Source of the DNA: an uncultured Caryophanales bacterium
GTDB taxonomy: Bacteria; Bacillota_I; Bacilli_A; RFN20; CAG-826
Assembly: GCA_902464635.1 (NCBI GenBank)
Contig: CABQKC010000012.1
Span: 1 to 64,000, forward strand
Length of the DNA stretch: 64,000 nucleotides
Reading direction: 5' to 3'
The position numbers and the translations under genes were made by a program. Below, piece after piece: positions 16,769 to 25,356 of this stretch; within the stretch, counting starts at the first letter, position 1; each line of letters starts with the position of its first letter. The notes beneath the pieces are model-generated. The model searched no databases. It saw nothing but the letters and a program-made list of their open reading frames with translations, and was not told the DNA's origin.

Positions 16769-17645
16769 AGAGCAGACAGATATCTACCATTTAGTTAAAG
16801 CAATCGTTAACCTTGCCTATCTAGATAATCTAGAAATGGAAGATTTTATCAATGCTTTCTTTAAGTCTACTTACTTAGAAAACATTCTGAATTTTTATGA
16901 ACTTGTTTACTATAATCCGAATAAGATTTACAAACAAATAAGAGAAGAATTTGATTTCAAAAGAAATGAAAAAGAAGAATGCTACGATATAAACGTAATA
17001 AATTATGTTTGCTATATATATCTTTCTTTTCACTTTAGGACTCTAGAATCTTTAAACTCAATCCTAAAACAACTGCCATTTTTAGATATAATCACTTATT
17101 ACGAACAATACCATACCCTTGCTGATGAAAGAGTGATTTTTAAAGCTAAGCTCAATTACAATGAAAAAATGAATTATATTAGAAAGAGTAGGTCGAATGG
17201 ATATAAATTCGATTTAACTAATCCAAAGAAAAACCAATTCATAGCAAAACTTATATATTTAAAGCTATTTAATTACCCTGAAATAGAAGCGATGAAATAT
17301 ACATACAAAGACCACTACTCTTTCTTAAAAAGTAACACCACTGCTTTGTTTACATTCACTAGAGCAGAAGGAATAAATGCAATAAAAGACAAAGAACTCG
17401 ACTATATAAAATATAATTTTCAGGACAATATTCTGTTTATTTTTCTAGATGAAAAGGAAAACATTGAGCAAGATAAAATAGAAGAATTGTTCTATAGCCA
17501 AGAAGGAATACCTTTTAGCAAAATGATATTCTGTAAAAATGAACAAGTTGCATTTATTAATCAAAGTGATGGTTATAAAACATTTTTCATAAACTTAACC
17601 CCTTTAGATATAAAAAGAATAGATGCTGATTATCTAAACAAATAA
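16761..17645 (+). CDS. Unknown partner protein of the DUF3990 gene
   Basis: 294 aa, no confident family. The first ~70 residues are helical and loosely recall the small DUF3791 proteins that often sit beside DUF3990 genes (LEMEDFINAFFKSTYLENIL). The middle is Tyr-, Lys- and Asn-rich and the C-terminal ~100 residues alternate strands and helices (NILFIFLDE, MIFCKNEQVAFI). No membrane segment or signal peptide is visible. The 8-nt overlap with the upstream gene implies translational coupling, as in toxin-antitoxin or two-part defence operons. It could be the immunity or antitoxin partner. Base composition is very AT-rich. Confidence 0.6.
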   Translation: MNKEQTDIYHLVKAIVNLAYLDNLEMEDFINAFFKSTYLENILNFYELVYYNPNKIYKQIREEFDFKRNEKEECYDINVINYVCYIYLSFHFRTLESLNSILKQLPFLDIITYYEQYHTLADERVIFKAKLNYNEKMNYIRKSRSNGYKFDLTNPKKNQFIAKLIYLKLFNYPEIEAMKYTYKDHYSFLKSNTTALFTFTRAEGINAIKDKELDYIKYNFQDNILFIFLDEKENIEQDKIEELFYSQEGIPFSKMIFCKNEQVAFINQSDGYKTFFINLTPLDIKRIDADYLNK

Positions 17646-17742
17646 CTAGTTTAATTTTAAAAGACTGATCGAAATATGCCTTTTTATTAGGCGCATCAAT
17701 AGTTTTGTTCACTCTTTGGTATTGTTACTTTTGCCAATTTTA

Positions 17743-17770
17743 TTGATTTTTGGCATTTGTAACATACAAT
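17743..17770 (+). promoter_or_regulatory. Leaderless promoter of the AbiEi-like gene
   Basis: TTGATT (17743-17748), 16 nt, TACAAT (17765-17770), then exactly 6 nt to ATG at 17777. There is no ribosome binding site. Confidence 0.7.
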
Positions 17771-17776
17771 ATAGTT

Positions 17777-18439
17777 ATGGGACCAAAAGTTTCAACAAAT
17801 GAAATAATAAAACTAAACGAAAGCAAAATGGCTATTTCGAGACAAATAAGAAAAAGCATCATAGGAAACGTTGGCTATGGGTTTTATACGAAAACGCCTA
17901 ATCTTTTTCACATTGAAAACGATGGATTGATGGAAAGAATAAACGCTTTGCTAGATAGTTTCCCAATCAAACCTAATAGATTAGTTTTTTCATCCATTTC
18001 ATTAAACTTTTGTATAAATCAACTTATAAGCTCGACAACTTATGTAGTTGAAGTGGAAAAAGAATATATCCAGCCTGTTTTCGAATTGTTAAAAGATAGT
18101 TTTGATAACGTTGTTCTAAAAAATCCGTCTGAAAAAGAAAAAATCGACTACTGGAAGCCAAATGCAATTTACGTAACTGAGCTTTTTAAAAGAAGCCCCA
18201 CAAACAAAGATGGTTCGATTAAAATAGAGAAATTAATTGTAGATTTACTATTTGACAAACAAATTTATTCACTTTTTTCAGGAAAAGACACCCGCCAAGC
18301 CATAGATGTGTTGTTCTCTAAATATACGATCAACTACAAAACCCTTTTTTCTTATGCTTCGACGAAAAATAAGAAAAAAGAGCTATTGAACATAATCGGC
18401 AATTATTTGCCACAAGAAATAAGGAAGATAGTTCTATAG
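17777..18439 (+). CDS. AbiEi/DUF6577-like protein, orphan antitoxin candidate
   Basis: 220 aa from the ATG at 17777, chosen because it sits 6 nt after a TACAAT box; an upstream in-frame ATG at 17750 lies before that box. The body resembles AbiEi/DUF6577 proteins, antitoxins of type IV AbiE systems: YVVEVEKEYIQPVFELLK, then the KIEKLIVDLLFDKQIYSLF block and the ending FSKYTINYKTLFSYA. The nucleotidyltransferase toxin AbiEii normally found next to it is absent, since PFOR lies convergently downstream. It may be a remnant or a stand-alone regulator. Confidence 0.65.
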   Translation: MGPKVSTNEIIKLNESKMAISRQIRKSIIGNVGYGFYTKTPNLFHIENDGLMERINALLDSFPIKPNRLVFSSISLNFCINQLISSTTYVVEVEKEYIQPVFELLKDSFDNVVLKNPSEKEKIDYWKPNAIYVTELFKRSPTNKDGSIKIEKLIVDLLFDKQIYSLFSGKDTRQAIDVLFSKYTINYKTLFSYASTKNKKKELLNIIGNYLPQEIRKIVL

Positions 18440-18444
18440 CCGTC

Positions 18445-18473
18445 AAAAAAAGACCCCCAAATAAATGGAGGTC
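18445..18473 (-). terminator. PFOR terminator (also end of the island)
   Basis: Stem 18452-18458/18467-18473 followed on the minus strand by seven T. It lies 20 nt after the PFOR stop and directly after the convergent AbiEi-like gene. Confidence 0.85.
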
Positions 18474-18493
18474 AATTTGAGTTAGATTAGATA

Positions 18494-21400
18494 TTAAGCA
18501 CCAAACTTCTTGATGTTTTCCCATCTTTCCTTAGCATACTTCTCAGTCTTGGTTAGAAGTTCTTCGGCGTGTTCTGGATTAACAATTGGAAGTTGGGAGA
18601 ATCTGGTTTCTTGCATGATGAAGTCACGTAATTTGGTGAAATCAGGTTCCTTGCAATCGATAGTAAGTGGGGACTTACCTTCTGCTTTTAGACGTGGATC
18701 ATATCTAAATGTTGTGAAGTAGCCACATTCAACGGCTTTCTTTTCTTCCTTAATGGAATTAACAAGTCCGCCTTTGATATGTTGTTCAGCACATGGGCAG
18801 TAGCAGATAACTAATGATGGTCCATCATAAGATTCAGCTTCCTTGAGGGCTTGGATAGCCTTGGCTGGATTTGCGCCTAATGCAATTTGGGCAACATAGA
18901 CATGTCCATAGGCCATAGCCATTAAGGCAAGGTTCTTCTTAGCTTCTTTCTTACCAGAAGCAGTGAATTTATTGATAGATCCAGTTTGAGAGGACTTAGA
19001 AGCTTGTCCACCGGTGTTGGAATAGACTTCGGTATCCAATACCAAGACATTGACGTCGGCTTCATTGGCCAATACGTGGTCAACTCCGCCATAGCCAATA
19101 TCATAGCTCCAGCCGTCGCCACCAACAATCCAGACAGACTTATCGACTAAGTCGCGTTCATAGAGTTTGAGTTCCTTGACGGATTCGACTTTAGAAGCTT
19201 CGACTAATTTCATTAATTCTGGAACTAGTTTTCTTACTTCGTCTCTATTCTTAAGGTTAGCTAGATATTTATCAATAACTGCGACTAATTCAGGTTCAAC
19301 ATCTGCATTAGCTTTGGCTTCGTTAAGGATTCTAACGATTTGGGCCATCTTTTGGTCAGAGGCAATTCTCATACCAAATCCATATTCGGCATTATCTTCG
19401 AATAAGGAGTTAGCCCAGGCAGGTCCATTCTTTCCATTTTCATTGACAAATGGGGTTAATGGGGTAGATCCGCAATAGATGGAAGAGCATCCAGTAGCAT
19501 TGGCTACTAACATATCCTTACCAAATAATTGGGAAACAATACGGTAATAAGGAGCTTCGCCGCAACCAGCACAAGCACCACTTACTTCCATGTAAGGCTT
19601 CTTGAAGCCAAGTCCTTTGACGCCATTTTCTAGAGCAGCTGGGAATTGGTTAGTCTTTTCGCTAACATGAGCATAGCAATAATCAGCAGCTTCTTGTTCC
19701 TTGACTTGGCTATGGGCATCAACCATCTTTAAGGCAAAGTGGTCATTACCCATCTTGTTGGCAGTAGCATTGGCCATACATTCGGCAACGCAAAGTCCAC
19801 AGCCAACACAGTTGCTAGTAGAAACTTGGATTCTGAACTTGAGTGATTTATCGGCGGTTCCAATAGCTGGCTTTAAGCCATTCTTTACTAGTTCTGGGGC
19901 ATTGGCAACTTCTTCTTCATTTAATAGATATGGGCGGATTGTAGCGTGTGGGCAAACAAATGCACATTGGTTACATTCGATACAATAGGTTGGATTCCAT
20001 TGTGGAACTCTATCGGCAATACCTCTTTTTTGCTTGAATGTGATGTTTTCGTTCATGGTGCCATCTAGCAATTCATGTTTAGTGAAGGCGCTAGTTGGTA
20101 GTTCATCACCATCAAGACGGTCGATGACTTCGACATATTCATCATAATAGGTGTCGCCAGTGTCGGCAGTAGCAACCTTGTTATATGGGAGATTAATCCA
20201 AGCTGGATCAATAGCGATTTCTCTTAATCCCTTTGGGCCGGCATCGATGGCATCATAGTTATTTTGGACGATATCCATACCTTTTTTCGCATAGCTCTTC
20301 TCAACGAATTTCTTCATCCACTTCTCGGCTTCGCTATAATCCATGATGGATGGGGAAAGTTTGAAGAAAGCAGCTTGCAATGTGGTATTGGTATGACGTC
20401 CCATATGACATTCAGCGGCTAGCTTATTAGCGTCAATAACATAGAACTTAGCATGTTTTGCAGCTAATAAATGCTTCATACGGTTTGGCATGGACTTGAC
20501 TAATGTTTCATCATCCATGTTGGTATTTAGCAAGAATGTTCCACCTTCTTTTAAATTCGAGATGATATCGAATTTGAAGATATAGGTATCAAGTGAGCAA
20601 GAGATGAAGTCAGCATTCTTTACATAATATTCAGAATGGATTGGCTCTTTGCCGAAACGGAGATGGCTACGGGTAGTTCCACCAGCTTTTCTAGAGTCAT
20701 ATTGGAAATAGGCTTGAGCATATTGTCCAGTGGCATCACCAATGATCTTGATAGAGCTCTTGTTAGCAGAAACTGTACCATCACTGCCTAATCCATAGAA
20801 TAAGCAGGAAGTATAACTATGTGGGATAACAAACTTTTCATCAACTGGGATAGATAGATGGGTAACATCATCTTTGATTCCGACGGTGAAACCATTCCAG
20901 TTATTTTCATTATCGAGGAAATCAAATACGGATTTGACATCCTTTGGTTGGGTATCCTTGGAGGATAAGCCATAACGTCCGCCAATGATTTGGTCGAACT
21001 TACGGTTAACACTAGCCATAGCAGCGACTACATCTAGATATAGAGGTTCGCCGATAGCACCGCTTTCCTTAGTTCTATCTAAGACAGCAATCTTCTTAAC
21101 GGAAGCTGGGATAGCTTCAGAAAGTAGTTTAGCGGAGAATGGACGATACAAATGGACTTTGACTAAGCCAACATGTTCGCCTTTCTTATTTAATTCATCA
21201 ACAACTTCCATGGCAGTTTCATCAACTGAACCCATGGCAATGATGACCTTGGTAGCATTTTCGTCACCATAATATACGAATGGGGCGTATTTTCTGCCAG
21301 TTAATCTAGTGGCCTCTGCAAAGTATTTAGAAGCAACTTCAACTACGTGGTTGAAATGTTCGTTTTGGGCTTCCCTAGCTTGGAAATAGATATCGTCATT

Positions 21401-22072
21401 TTCAGCTCCGCCACGGGTAACGGCATGGGTATGTGGATTTAAGGCTCTAGCCCTAAATTCTTCAACCTTATCCATTGGAAGAAGTTTCTTCCATTCGTTT
21501 TCATCAACGAATTCAACGTTTTGGACTTCGTGGGAAGTACGGAAACCATCGAAGAAATGGCAAACTGGGACACTTGATTCAATTGCAGTTAAATGGGCAA
21601 CTGGGGTAAGGTCAGCAATTTCTTGGACGGAATTGGAAACTATCATGGTGATACCAGTTTGTCTAATGGCATAGACGTCTTGATGGTCACCAAAGATAGA
21701 TAGAGCACGGGTAGCTAATGATCTAGCTGCGACATGAAGTACTGCTGGTAATAATTCACCACACCACTTGTAGATATTTGGAATCATTAAGAGCAAGCCT
21801 TGGCTAGCTGTAAATGTGGTTGATAATGCACCACCTTGTAAAGCACCATGGACAGCACCGGAAGCACCGGCTTCGGATTGCATTTCGACAACCTTGACTG
21901 GGGCGCCAAAATAGTTCTTGGTTCCCTTAGAAGCCATGACATCGACAAGTTCGGCCATTGGTGAAGATGGAGTGATAGGATAGATAGCTGCTACTTCAGT
22001 AAAATAGTAGGATTCCATTGCGGCTGCAGTATTGCCGTCAACGGATTTCATTGTTTTCTTGATTTCTGCCAT
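18494..22072 (-). CDS. nifJ: Pyruvate:ferredoxin (flavodoxin) oxidoreductase
   Basis: About 1192 aa, full-length single-chain PFOR. It oxidises pyruvate to acetyl-CoA and CO2 and reduces ferredoxin. Visible: N-terminal YPITPSSPMAE domain; two [4Fe-4S] motifs (CIECNQCAFVC and CVGCGLCVAEC); the proximal cluster motif CAGCGEAPY; and the thiamine diphosphate motif GGDGWSYDIGYGG followed by NTGGQ. The ATG at 22072 is preferred over an upstream TTG at 22078. The only AAGGAG lies unusually far upstream (about 20 nt from the ATG). It has its own promoter and terminator and is the central anaerobic energy enzyme here. Confidence 0.97.
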   Translation of the reverse strand: MAEIKKTMKSVDGNTAAAMESYYFTEVAAIYPITPSSPMAELVDVMASKGTKNYFGAPVKVVEMQSEAGASGAVHGALQGGALSTTFTASQGLLLMIPNIYKWCGELLPAVLHVAARSLATRALSIFGDHQDVYAIRQTGITMIVSNSVQEIADLTPVAHLTAIESSVPVCHFFDGFRTSHEVQNVEFVDENEWKKLLPMDKVEEFRARALNPHTHAVTRGGAENDDIYFQAREAQNEHFNHVVEVASKYFAEATRLTGRKYAPFVYYGDENATKVIIAMGSVDETAMEVVDELNKKGEHVGLVKVHLYRPFSAKLLSEAIPASVKKIAVLDRTKESGAIGEPLYLDVVAAMASVNRKFDQIIGGRYGLSSKDTQPKDVKSVFDFLDNENNWNGFTVGIKDDVTHLSIPVDEKFVIPHSYTSCLFYGLGSDGTVSANKSSIKIIGDATGQYAQAYFQYDSRKAGGTTRSHLRFGKEPIHSEYYVKNADFISCSLDTYIFKFDIISNLKEGGTFLLNTNMDDETLVKSMPNRMKHLLAAKHAKFYVIDANKLAAECHMGRHTNTTLQAAFFKLSPSIMDYSEAEKWMKKFVEKSYAKKGMDIVQNNYDAIDAGPKGLREIAIDPAWINLPYNKVATADTGDTYYDEYVEVIDRLDGDELPTSAFTKHELLDGTMNENITFKQKRGIADRVPQWNPTYCIECNQCAFVCPHATIRPYLLNEEEVANAPELVKNGLKPAIGTADKSLKFRIQVSTSNCVGCGLCVAECMANATANKMGNDHFALKMVDAHSQVKEQEAADYCYAHVSEKTNQFPAALENGVKGLGFKKPYMEVSGACAGCGEAPYYRIVSQLFGKDMLVANATGCSSIYCGSTPLTPFVNENGKNGPAWANSLFEDNAEYGFGMRIASDQKMAQIVRILNEAKANADVEPELVAVIDKYLANLKNRDEVRKLVPELMKLVEASKVESVKELKLYERDLVDKSVWIVGGDGWSYDIGYGGVDHVLANEADVNVLVLDTEVYSNTGGQASKSSQTGSINKFTASGKKEAKKNLALMAMAYGHVYVAQIALGANPAKAIQALKEAESYDGPSLVICYCPCAEQHIKGGLVNSIKEEKKAVECGYFTTFRYDPRLKAEGKSPLTIDCKEPDFTKLRDFIMQETRFSQLPIVNPEHAEELLTKTEKYAKERWENIKKFGA

Positions 22073-22107
22073 ATTCAAAAATAGATAAAAATCTCCTTAA
22101 TGACCTT

Positions 22108-22136
22108 AGTATAGTTTCTTTGGAGTCTATAAACAA
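22108..22136 (-). promoter_or_regulatory. PFOR promoter
   Basis: TTGTTT (22131-22136), 17 nt, TATACT (22108-22113) on the minus strand. Confidence 0.7.
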
Positions 22137-22145
22137 TGTTGATTT

Positions 22146-22168
22146 AAAAATAGCCCCTAAAAGGGGCT
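22146..22168 (-). terminator. Terminator after the small basic protein gene
   Basis: AGCCCC-N5-GGGGCT hairpin followed on the minus strand by five T. Confidence 0.85.
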
Positions 22169-22228
22169 TATAGTTAATTTTCCTTAACTTTTTGAAGCGC
22201 TTCGATACTACTAGGAATTACTTAAAAG

Positions 22229-22675
22229 CTATCTAGTTTTCTTTTTCTTGGTCTTGAAACGCCTATTTTCTTTTTCTAGAAGCTTTTCTAGAACCCTGAC
22301 ATCATGTTCAGTTAGATTATAAGAAGGATCAAATAGTCCTCCGATAGAAGTAAATTTCTTATAAGCGAAGTCCACTACCCCTTTATATTTAGATAATTCA
22401 ACCTTGGATATAGATTCTTTCTTAACAACCTTTTTCTTAGATTCTTCTTTTTTAATAGGTTCTGCTATATATGCCCTAAAGTCTTCTACATAATCACGGA
22501 TATTAATAGAAGGATCCATTAATATCAAGGGGCAAAAATAAGAAAGTTCTTCTCCTAAAACATCGGGATATATCCCGACTAATTTAGATAGATAATCCAA
22601 AGAGATTACCTTTCTTTTGTTTCTATGCAAAATAGAAACTATCTTTTTGATATTACTTTTCTTTGGCTGTCCCAT
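22229..22675 (-). CDS. Unknown small basic protein
   Basis: 148 aa, not recognised. The N-terminal ~60 residues could form a winged-helix-like unit (IKKIVSILHRNKRKVISLDY, LSKLVGIYPDVLGEEL). A Lys/Glu-rich linker follows at about 72-90, and the C-terminus is strongly basic (RRFKTKKKKTR). It could bind nucleic acid. TATAAT at 22687-22692 puts the start of transcription only about 5 nt before the ATG. A terminator follows the gene. Confidence 0.7.
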   Translation of the reverse strand: MGQPKKSNIKKIVSILHRNKRKVISLDYLSKLVGIYPDVLGEELSYFCPLILMDPSINIRDYVEDFRAYIAEPIKKEESKKKVVKKESISKVELSKYKGVVDFAYKKFTSIGGLFDPSYNLTEHDVRVLEKLLEKENRRFKTKKKKTR

Positions 22676-22727
22676 ATGTCCACTTAATTATATGGCAACT
22701 AAGATAGAAAAAGCAAAGATGTCCGAT

Positions 22728-22753
22728 AAAAGAAAACGTTCCGCAAAGGAACG
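22728..22753 (-). terminator. tRNA-Lys terminator
   Basis: CGTTCC/GGAACG stem (22737-22742/22748-22753) followed on the minus strand by TTTTCTTTT. Confidence 0.8.
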
Positions 22754-22766
22754 AATCAAGTAATTT

Positions 22767-22842
<76 letters not shown>

Positions 22843-22864
22843 ATGTTTGCCTTAAGGCTTGAAC

Positions 22865-22893
22865 ATTCTAATACTTTAGTATCTTTCAAGCAA
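22865..22893 (-). promoter_or_regulatory. tRNA-Lys promoter
   Basis: TTGCTT (22888-22893), 17 nt, TAGAAT (22865-22870) on the minus strand, about 22 nt from the tRNA 5' end. Confidence 0.7.
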
Positions 22894-22903
22894 TAGGCAA
22901 TTT

Positions 22904-22929
22904 AAAAAGCCACCTCCTAAGAGATGGCT
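22904..22929 (-). terminator. Terminator of the nuclease/ABC locus
   Basis: Nine-base stem AGCCATCTC/GAGGTGGCT with G-U pairing, followed on the minus strand by five T. It follows the last lipoprotein gene. Confidence 0.85.
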
Positions 22930-22948
22930 AATGTAGGTGAAAAATTAA

Positions 22949-24829
22949 TTAAGCAGCTGGGACGTACGAAACGGCAATGCTGTTAATTCTAATTTGATTT
23001 AGAGCAGCGGAGATTACAATTGTCTCGGCTGAAGCGGTTACAGTATAGACACGATCTTCGTTTTTAATCCAGGTTCCACCAGTGACGCCAGCTTCAAATG
23101 CAGTGCAATATTCAGCTTTGTAATTATCAATTGTAACTTTGGCCGAATAAAGAGTTCCACTAGTGACAGAAAGAGTCAAAGTTTTACCTTTGTAGATGCG
23201 GACAGCATGGCCATTTGCCCATTGCGTTCCAGTTGTGCCACCGCCTTGTAAGGTTGCAGAAACGGCGCCGACAGTAAATACTGCATCAGGGGTAGTAATT
23301 GTTGGTTCGAATGTTTTATTAGCCCAATCAAGGGTTTCTGTAACTAAATTTGTTGGAGCTGTGCTCTTGGTAACAGTAATTTCAATGCTTGCAGTTTTTG
23401 CAGCACCAGTAGAATCTTTTCCAACTGTAGTTGCAGTTATTGTAGCCTTGCCTTCGGCGACACCGACAACATTTCCGTTTTCGACCGTTGCCTTAGTTGC
23501 ATCGCTAGTAGTCCAAGTAACGTTTGGATTTGCAGTAGCTGGTAAAACGCTTGCAATTAATTGAAGTGACTTGCCTGCTTCAACACTAGCTGTTGCACCG
23601 TTGGTGATGCTAACGGATTCGACAGGATCCATTTCGGCAGCTTCTACTTTAGTAATATAAGCAGCCAAATACTTGCCGGCTTGAAGTTCGGCTAAGTAGG
23701 CTTCAAAATTATATTTTAAGCCATTAACAACGGTGTGATTTTCGCTATAGAAGGATAAAGTCTTAGTAGAACCTTCTAAAGAAATGTTGGTATGTCCATC
23801 AGCGATTTTTACGGTTCCAGTAAAGGAAACTAATTTGACTGTACCAGCGGCTGGAGTGGCATAAGAATTCAAATCAGCACCAGTGAATGGAGTAACAGTT
23901 GTTGGAAGAGCAATTTCAGCATGTTCAATCTTAGCAACGGCTAATCCTGTATCTTTATAACTGAATTGCCACCATCTTTCGTCGGTAGCGCTAGATTTAT
24001 AACGAGTTGGAGTACCGGTGATGCGAACATATTCGTCAACCTTAGCAACTGTTTTAGTCTTGGAATCATAAACGCTGATAATGGCGGTCCCATCATAAAC
24101 AACGATACCATTCTTATTTACATTGACAACTCTACCTTCAACATTGACTTGGCTTGGGTAAGTAGCTTCTTGGCCACTATAGGTTGGAGCAGTATCTTGG
24201 ATAGTCTTGATACTTGTAATTTTGGTAGCTTCGCCAATGGTGAAGTTAACATCTTTCTTATAAGCAATTCCATCGACAGTAGCAGCAACTTCTAAAGCAA
24301 CTGCACCTTCTTTATTACAGGTGACCTTGGTCCCTTCGATGGTAACTAAATCAGCACCGGTAGTAGCAGTAACGGCAACGCCTTCAGCAACGGCAACGTT
24401 ATCAAGCTTTAAAGTGACATTGACAACATCCCCTACTTTTGGAGATTCATTATCAACAGTGACAGTAGCGACTTTGACGCCAGCTTTGTCTTTTAATTGA
24501 ACAACAACGGCAACGTTCTTGCTTGGCATCTTAAAGGTATAAGCACCATTAGAAGCGACTAATTGAGTTCCATCGACGATGACTTTGTCGATTTCTTTTT
24601 TGTCATTTTTGACGGTGATGGTGAAAGTAACGGTAGCACCTTCCTCATACCCTTCCGCAGCTAATCCTTCGACTGTGTAATCAGAGCTTTTAGAAACGGT
24701 GATGGTGTACTTTGTGACTTCTGTTTGAACGCTATCAGTGCCTGTGCTTGTACTTGGCGTATTTGGCTTTTCACCGCAGGCAGCAAGCAAAGTTGCAATA
24801 GCTAGAAATGGAATGATTCTTTTTTTCAT
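22949..24829 (-). CDS. Surface lipoprotein with OB-fold and Big2 domains
   Basis: 626 aa. Lipobox LLAAC with Cys18. After a Thr/Ser-rich linker come an InlB-repeat-like beta unit (about 50-115), a second beta unit (120-200), an OB-fold-like region (about 215-300, QVNVEGRVVNVNKNGIVVYD), a Big2 Ig-like domain (about 405-485, PVESVSITNGATASVEAGKS) and a C-terminal beta domain. OB folds of this type often bind nucleic acid, and the nuclease lipoprotein two genes upstream has one too, so this protein may capture nucleic acid at the surface. Terminators flank it: one at 24891-24917 precedes it, so it may have a separate promoter. It has an AGGAGT ribosome site. Confidence 0.75.
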   Translation of the reverse strand: MKKRIIPFLAIATLLAACGEKPNTPSTSTGTDSVQTEVTKYTITVSKSSDYTVEGLAAEGYEEGATVTFTITVKNDKKEIDKVIVDGTQLVASNGAYTFKMPSKNVAVVVQLKDKAGVKVATVTVDNESPKVGDVVNVTLKLDNVAVAEGVAVTATTGADLVTIEGTKVTCNKEGAVALEVAATVDGIAYKKDVNFTIGEATKITSIKTIQDTAPTYSGQEATYPSQVNVEGRVVNVNKNGIVVYDGTAIISVYDSKTKTVAKVDEYVRITGTPTRYKSSATDERWWQFSYKDTGLAVAKIEHAEIALPTTVTPFTGADLNSYATPAAGTVKLVSFTGTVKIADGHTNISLEGSTKTLSFYSENHTVVNGLKYNFEAYLAELQAGKYLAAYITKVEAAEMDPVESVSITNGATASVEAGKSLQLIASVLPATANPNVTWTTSDATKATVENGNVVGVAEGKATITATTVGKDSTGAAKTASIEITVTKSTAPTNLVTETLDWANKTFEPTITTPDAVFTVGAVSATLQGGGTTGTQWANGHAVRIYKGKTLTLSVTSGTLYSAKVTIDNYKAEYCTAFEAGVTGGTWIKNEDRVYTVTASAETIVISAALNQIRINSIAVSYVPAA

Positions 24830-24890
24830 TAATAATTACTCCTTTCATCCCAGATTTTCTGACAATTTATTATATCAAAATAAAGGGTGG

Positions 24891-24917
24891 AAAAAAGACC
24901 ACAAACAAGTCGTGGTC
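24891..24917 (-). terminator. Terminator after the SNase/small membrane protein genes
   Basis: GACCAC/GTGGTC stem (24897-24902/24912-24917) with six T on the minus strand. It starts inside the stop codon of the membrane protein gene. Confidence 0.85.
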
Positions 24918-25356
24918 AAATATCCCTCTTCAAAGTTGATATATAGGCAATCTCATTATTGGCTTTTTTCTTAAGTTTCAAAGCCTTTATCAATAAGATA
25001 ATACCTGTAGTTAATGTTGCTATTCCTATTGCGAGGCAAGTAACGCAAATGAAGAATTGCAAAGAGGCAACGTTGATGCCGACTATCTTGTTACGTCTTT
25101 TTTGAAGTGATAAGAAAATAAACAGTATTCCTATGATCAAGACGATGCCTCCAATTACAACGAAGCATAAAGCGTTCTGAGACTTATCATATGCCAAGAT
25201 ATCCCTATTGTGGGCAATTTTGGAATATGCGCGAATCTCATTTTCTTCGCTTGGAATAGTTGTAGTTAAATCAGTTACTTCTTCCTTCTCATCCACTTTG
25301 TCTATATAGACTCTATGTCTAGAAGGAGAGAAATATACTTTGCCTTCATTAGCCAT
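24916..25356 (-). CDS. Small membrane protein, unknown function
   Basis: 146 aa. About 60 polar residues, then two long hydrophobic segments (about 64-84 and 98-124) and a Lys-rich end. It is not recognised as a known family. Its start abuts the nuclease stop, so it belongs to the same mRNA, and a terminator begins in its stop codon. It could help anchor or assemble the surface nuclease; this is inference from position only. Confidence 0.7.
   Translation of the reverse strand: MANEGKVYFSPSRHRVYIDKVDEKEEVTDLTTTIPSEENEIRAYSKIAHNRDILAYDKSQNALCFVVIGGIVLIIGILFIFLSLQKRRNKIVGINVASLQFFICVTCLAIGIATLTTGIILLIKALKLKKKANNEIAYISTLKRDI

Noticed and set aside
22193..22204. GAAGCGCTTC palindrome as a CcpA cre site
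   Set aside because: It departs from the cre consensus at the second and next-to-last positions and lies after, not before, the PFOR coding region relative to its promoter. Too weak.
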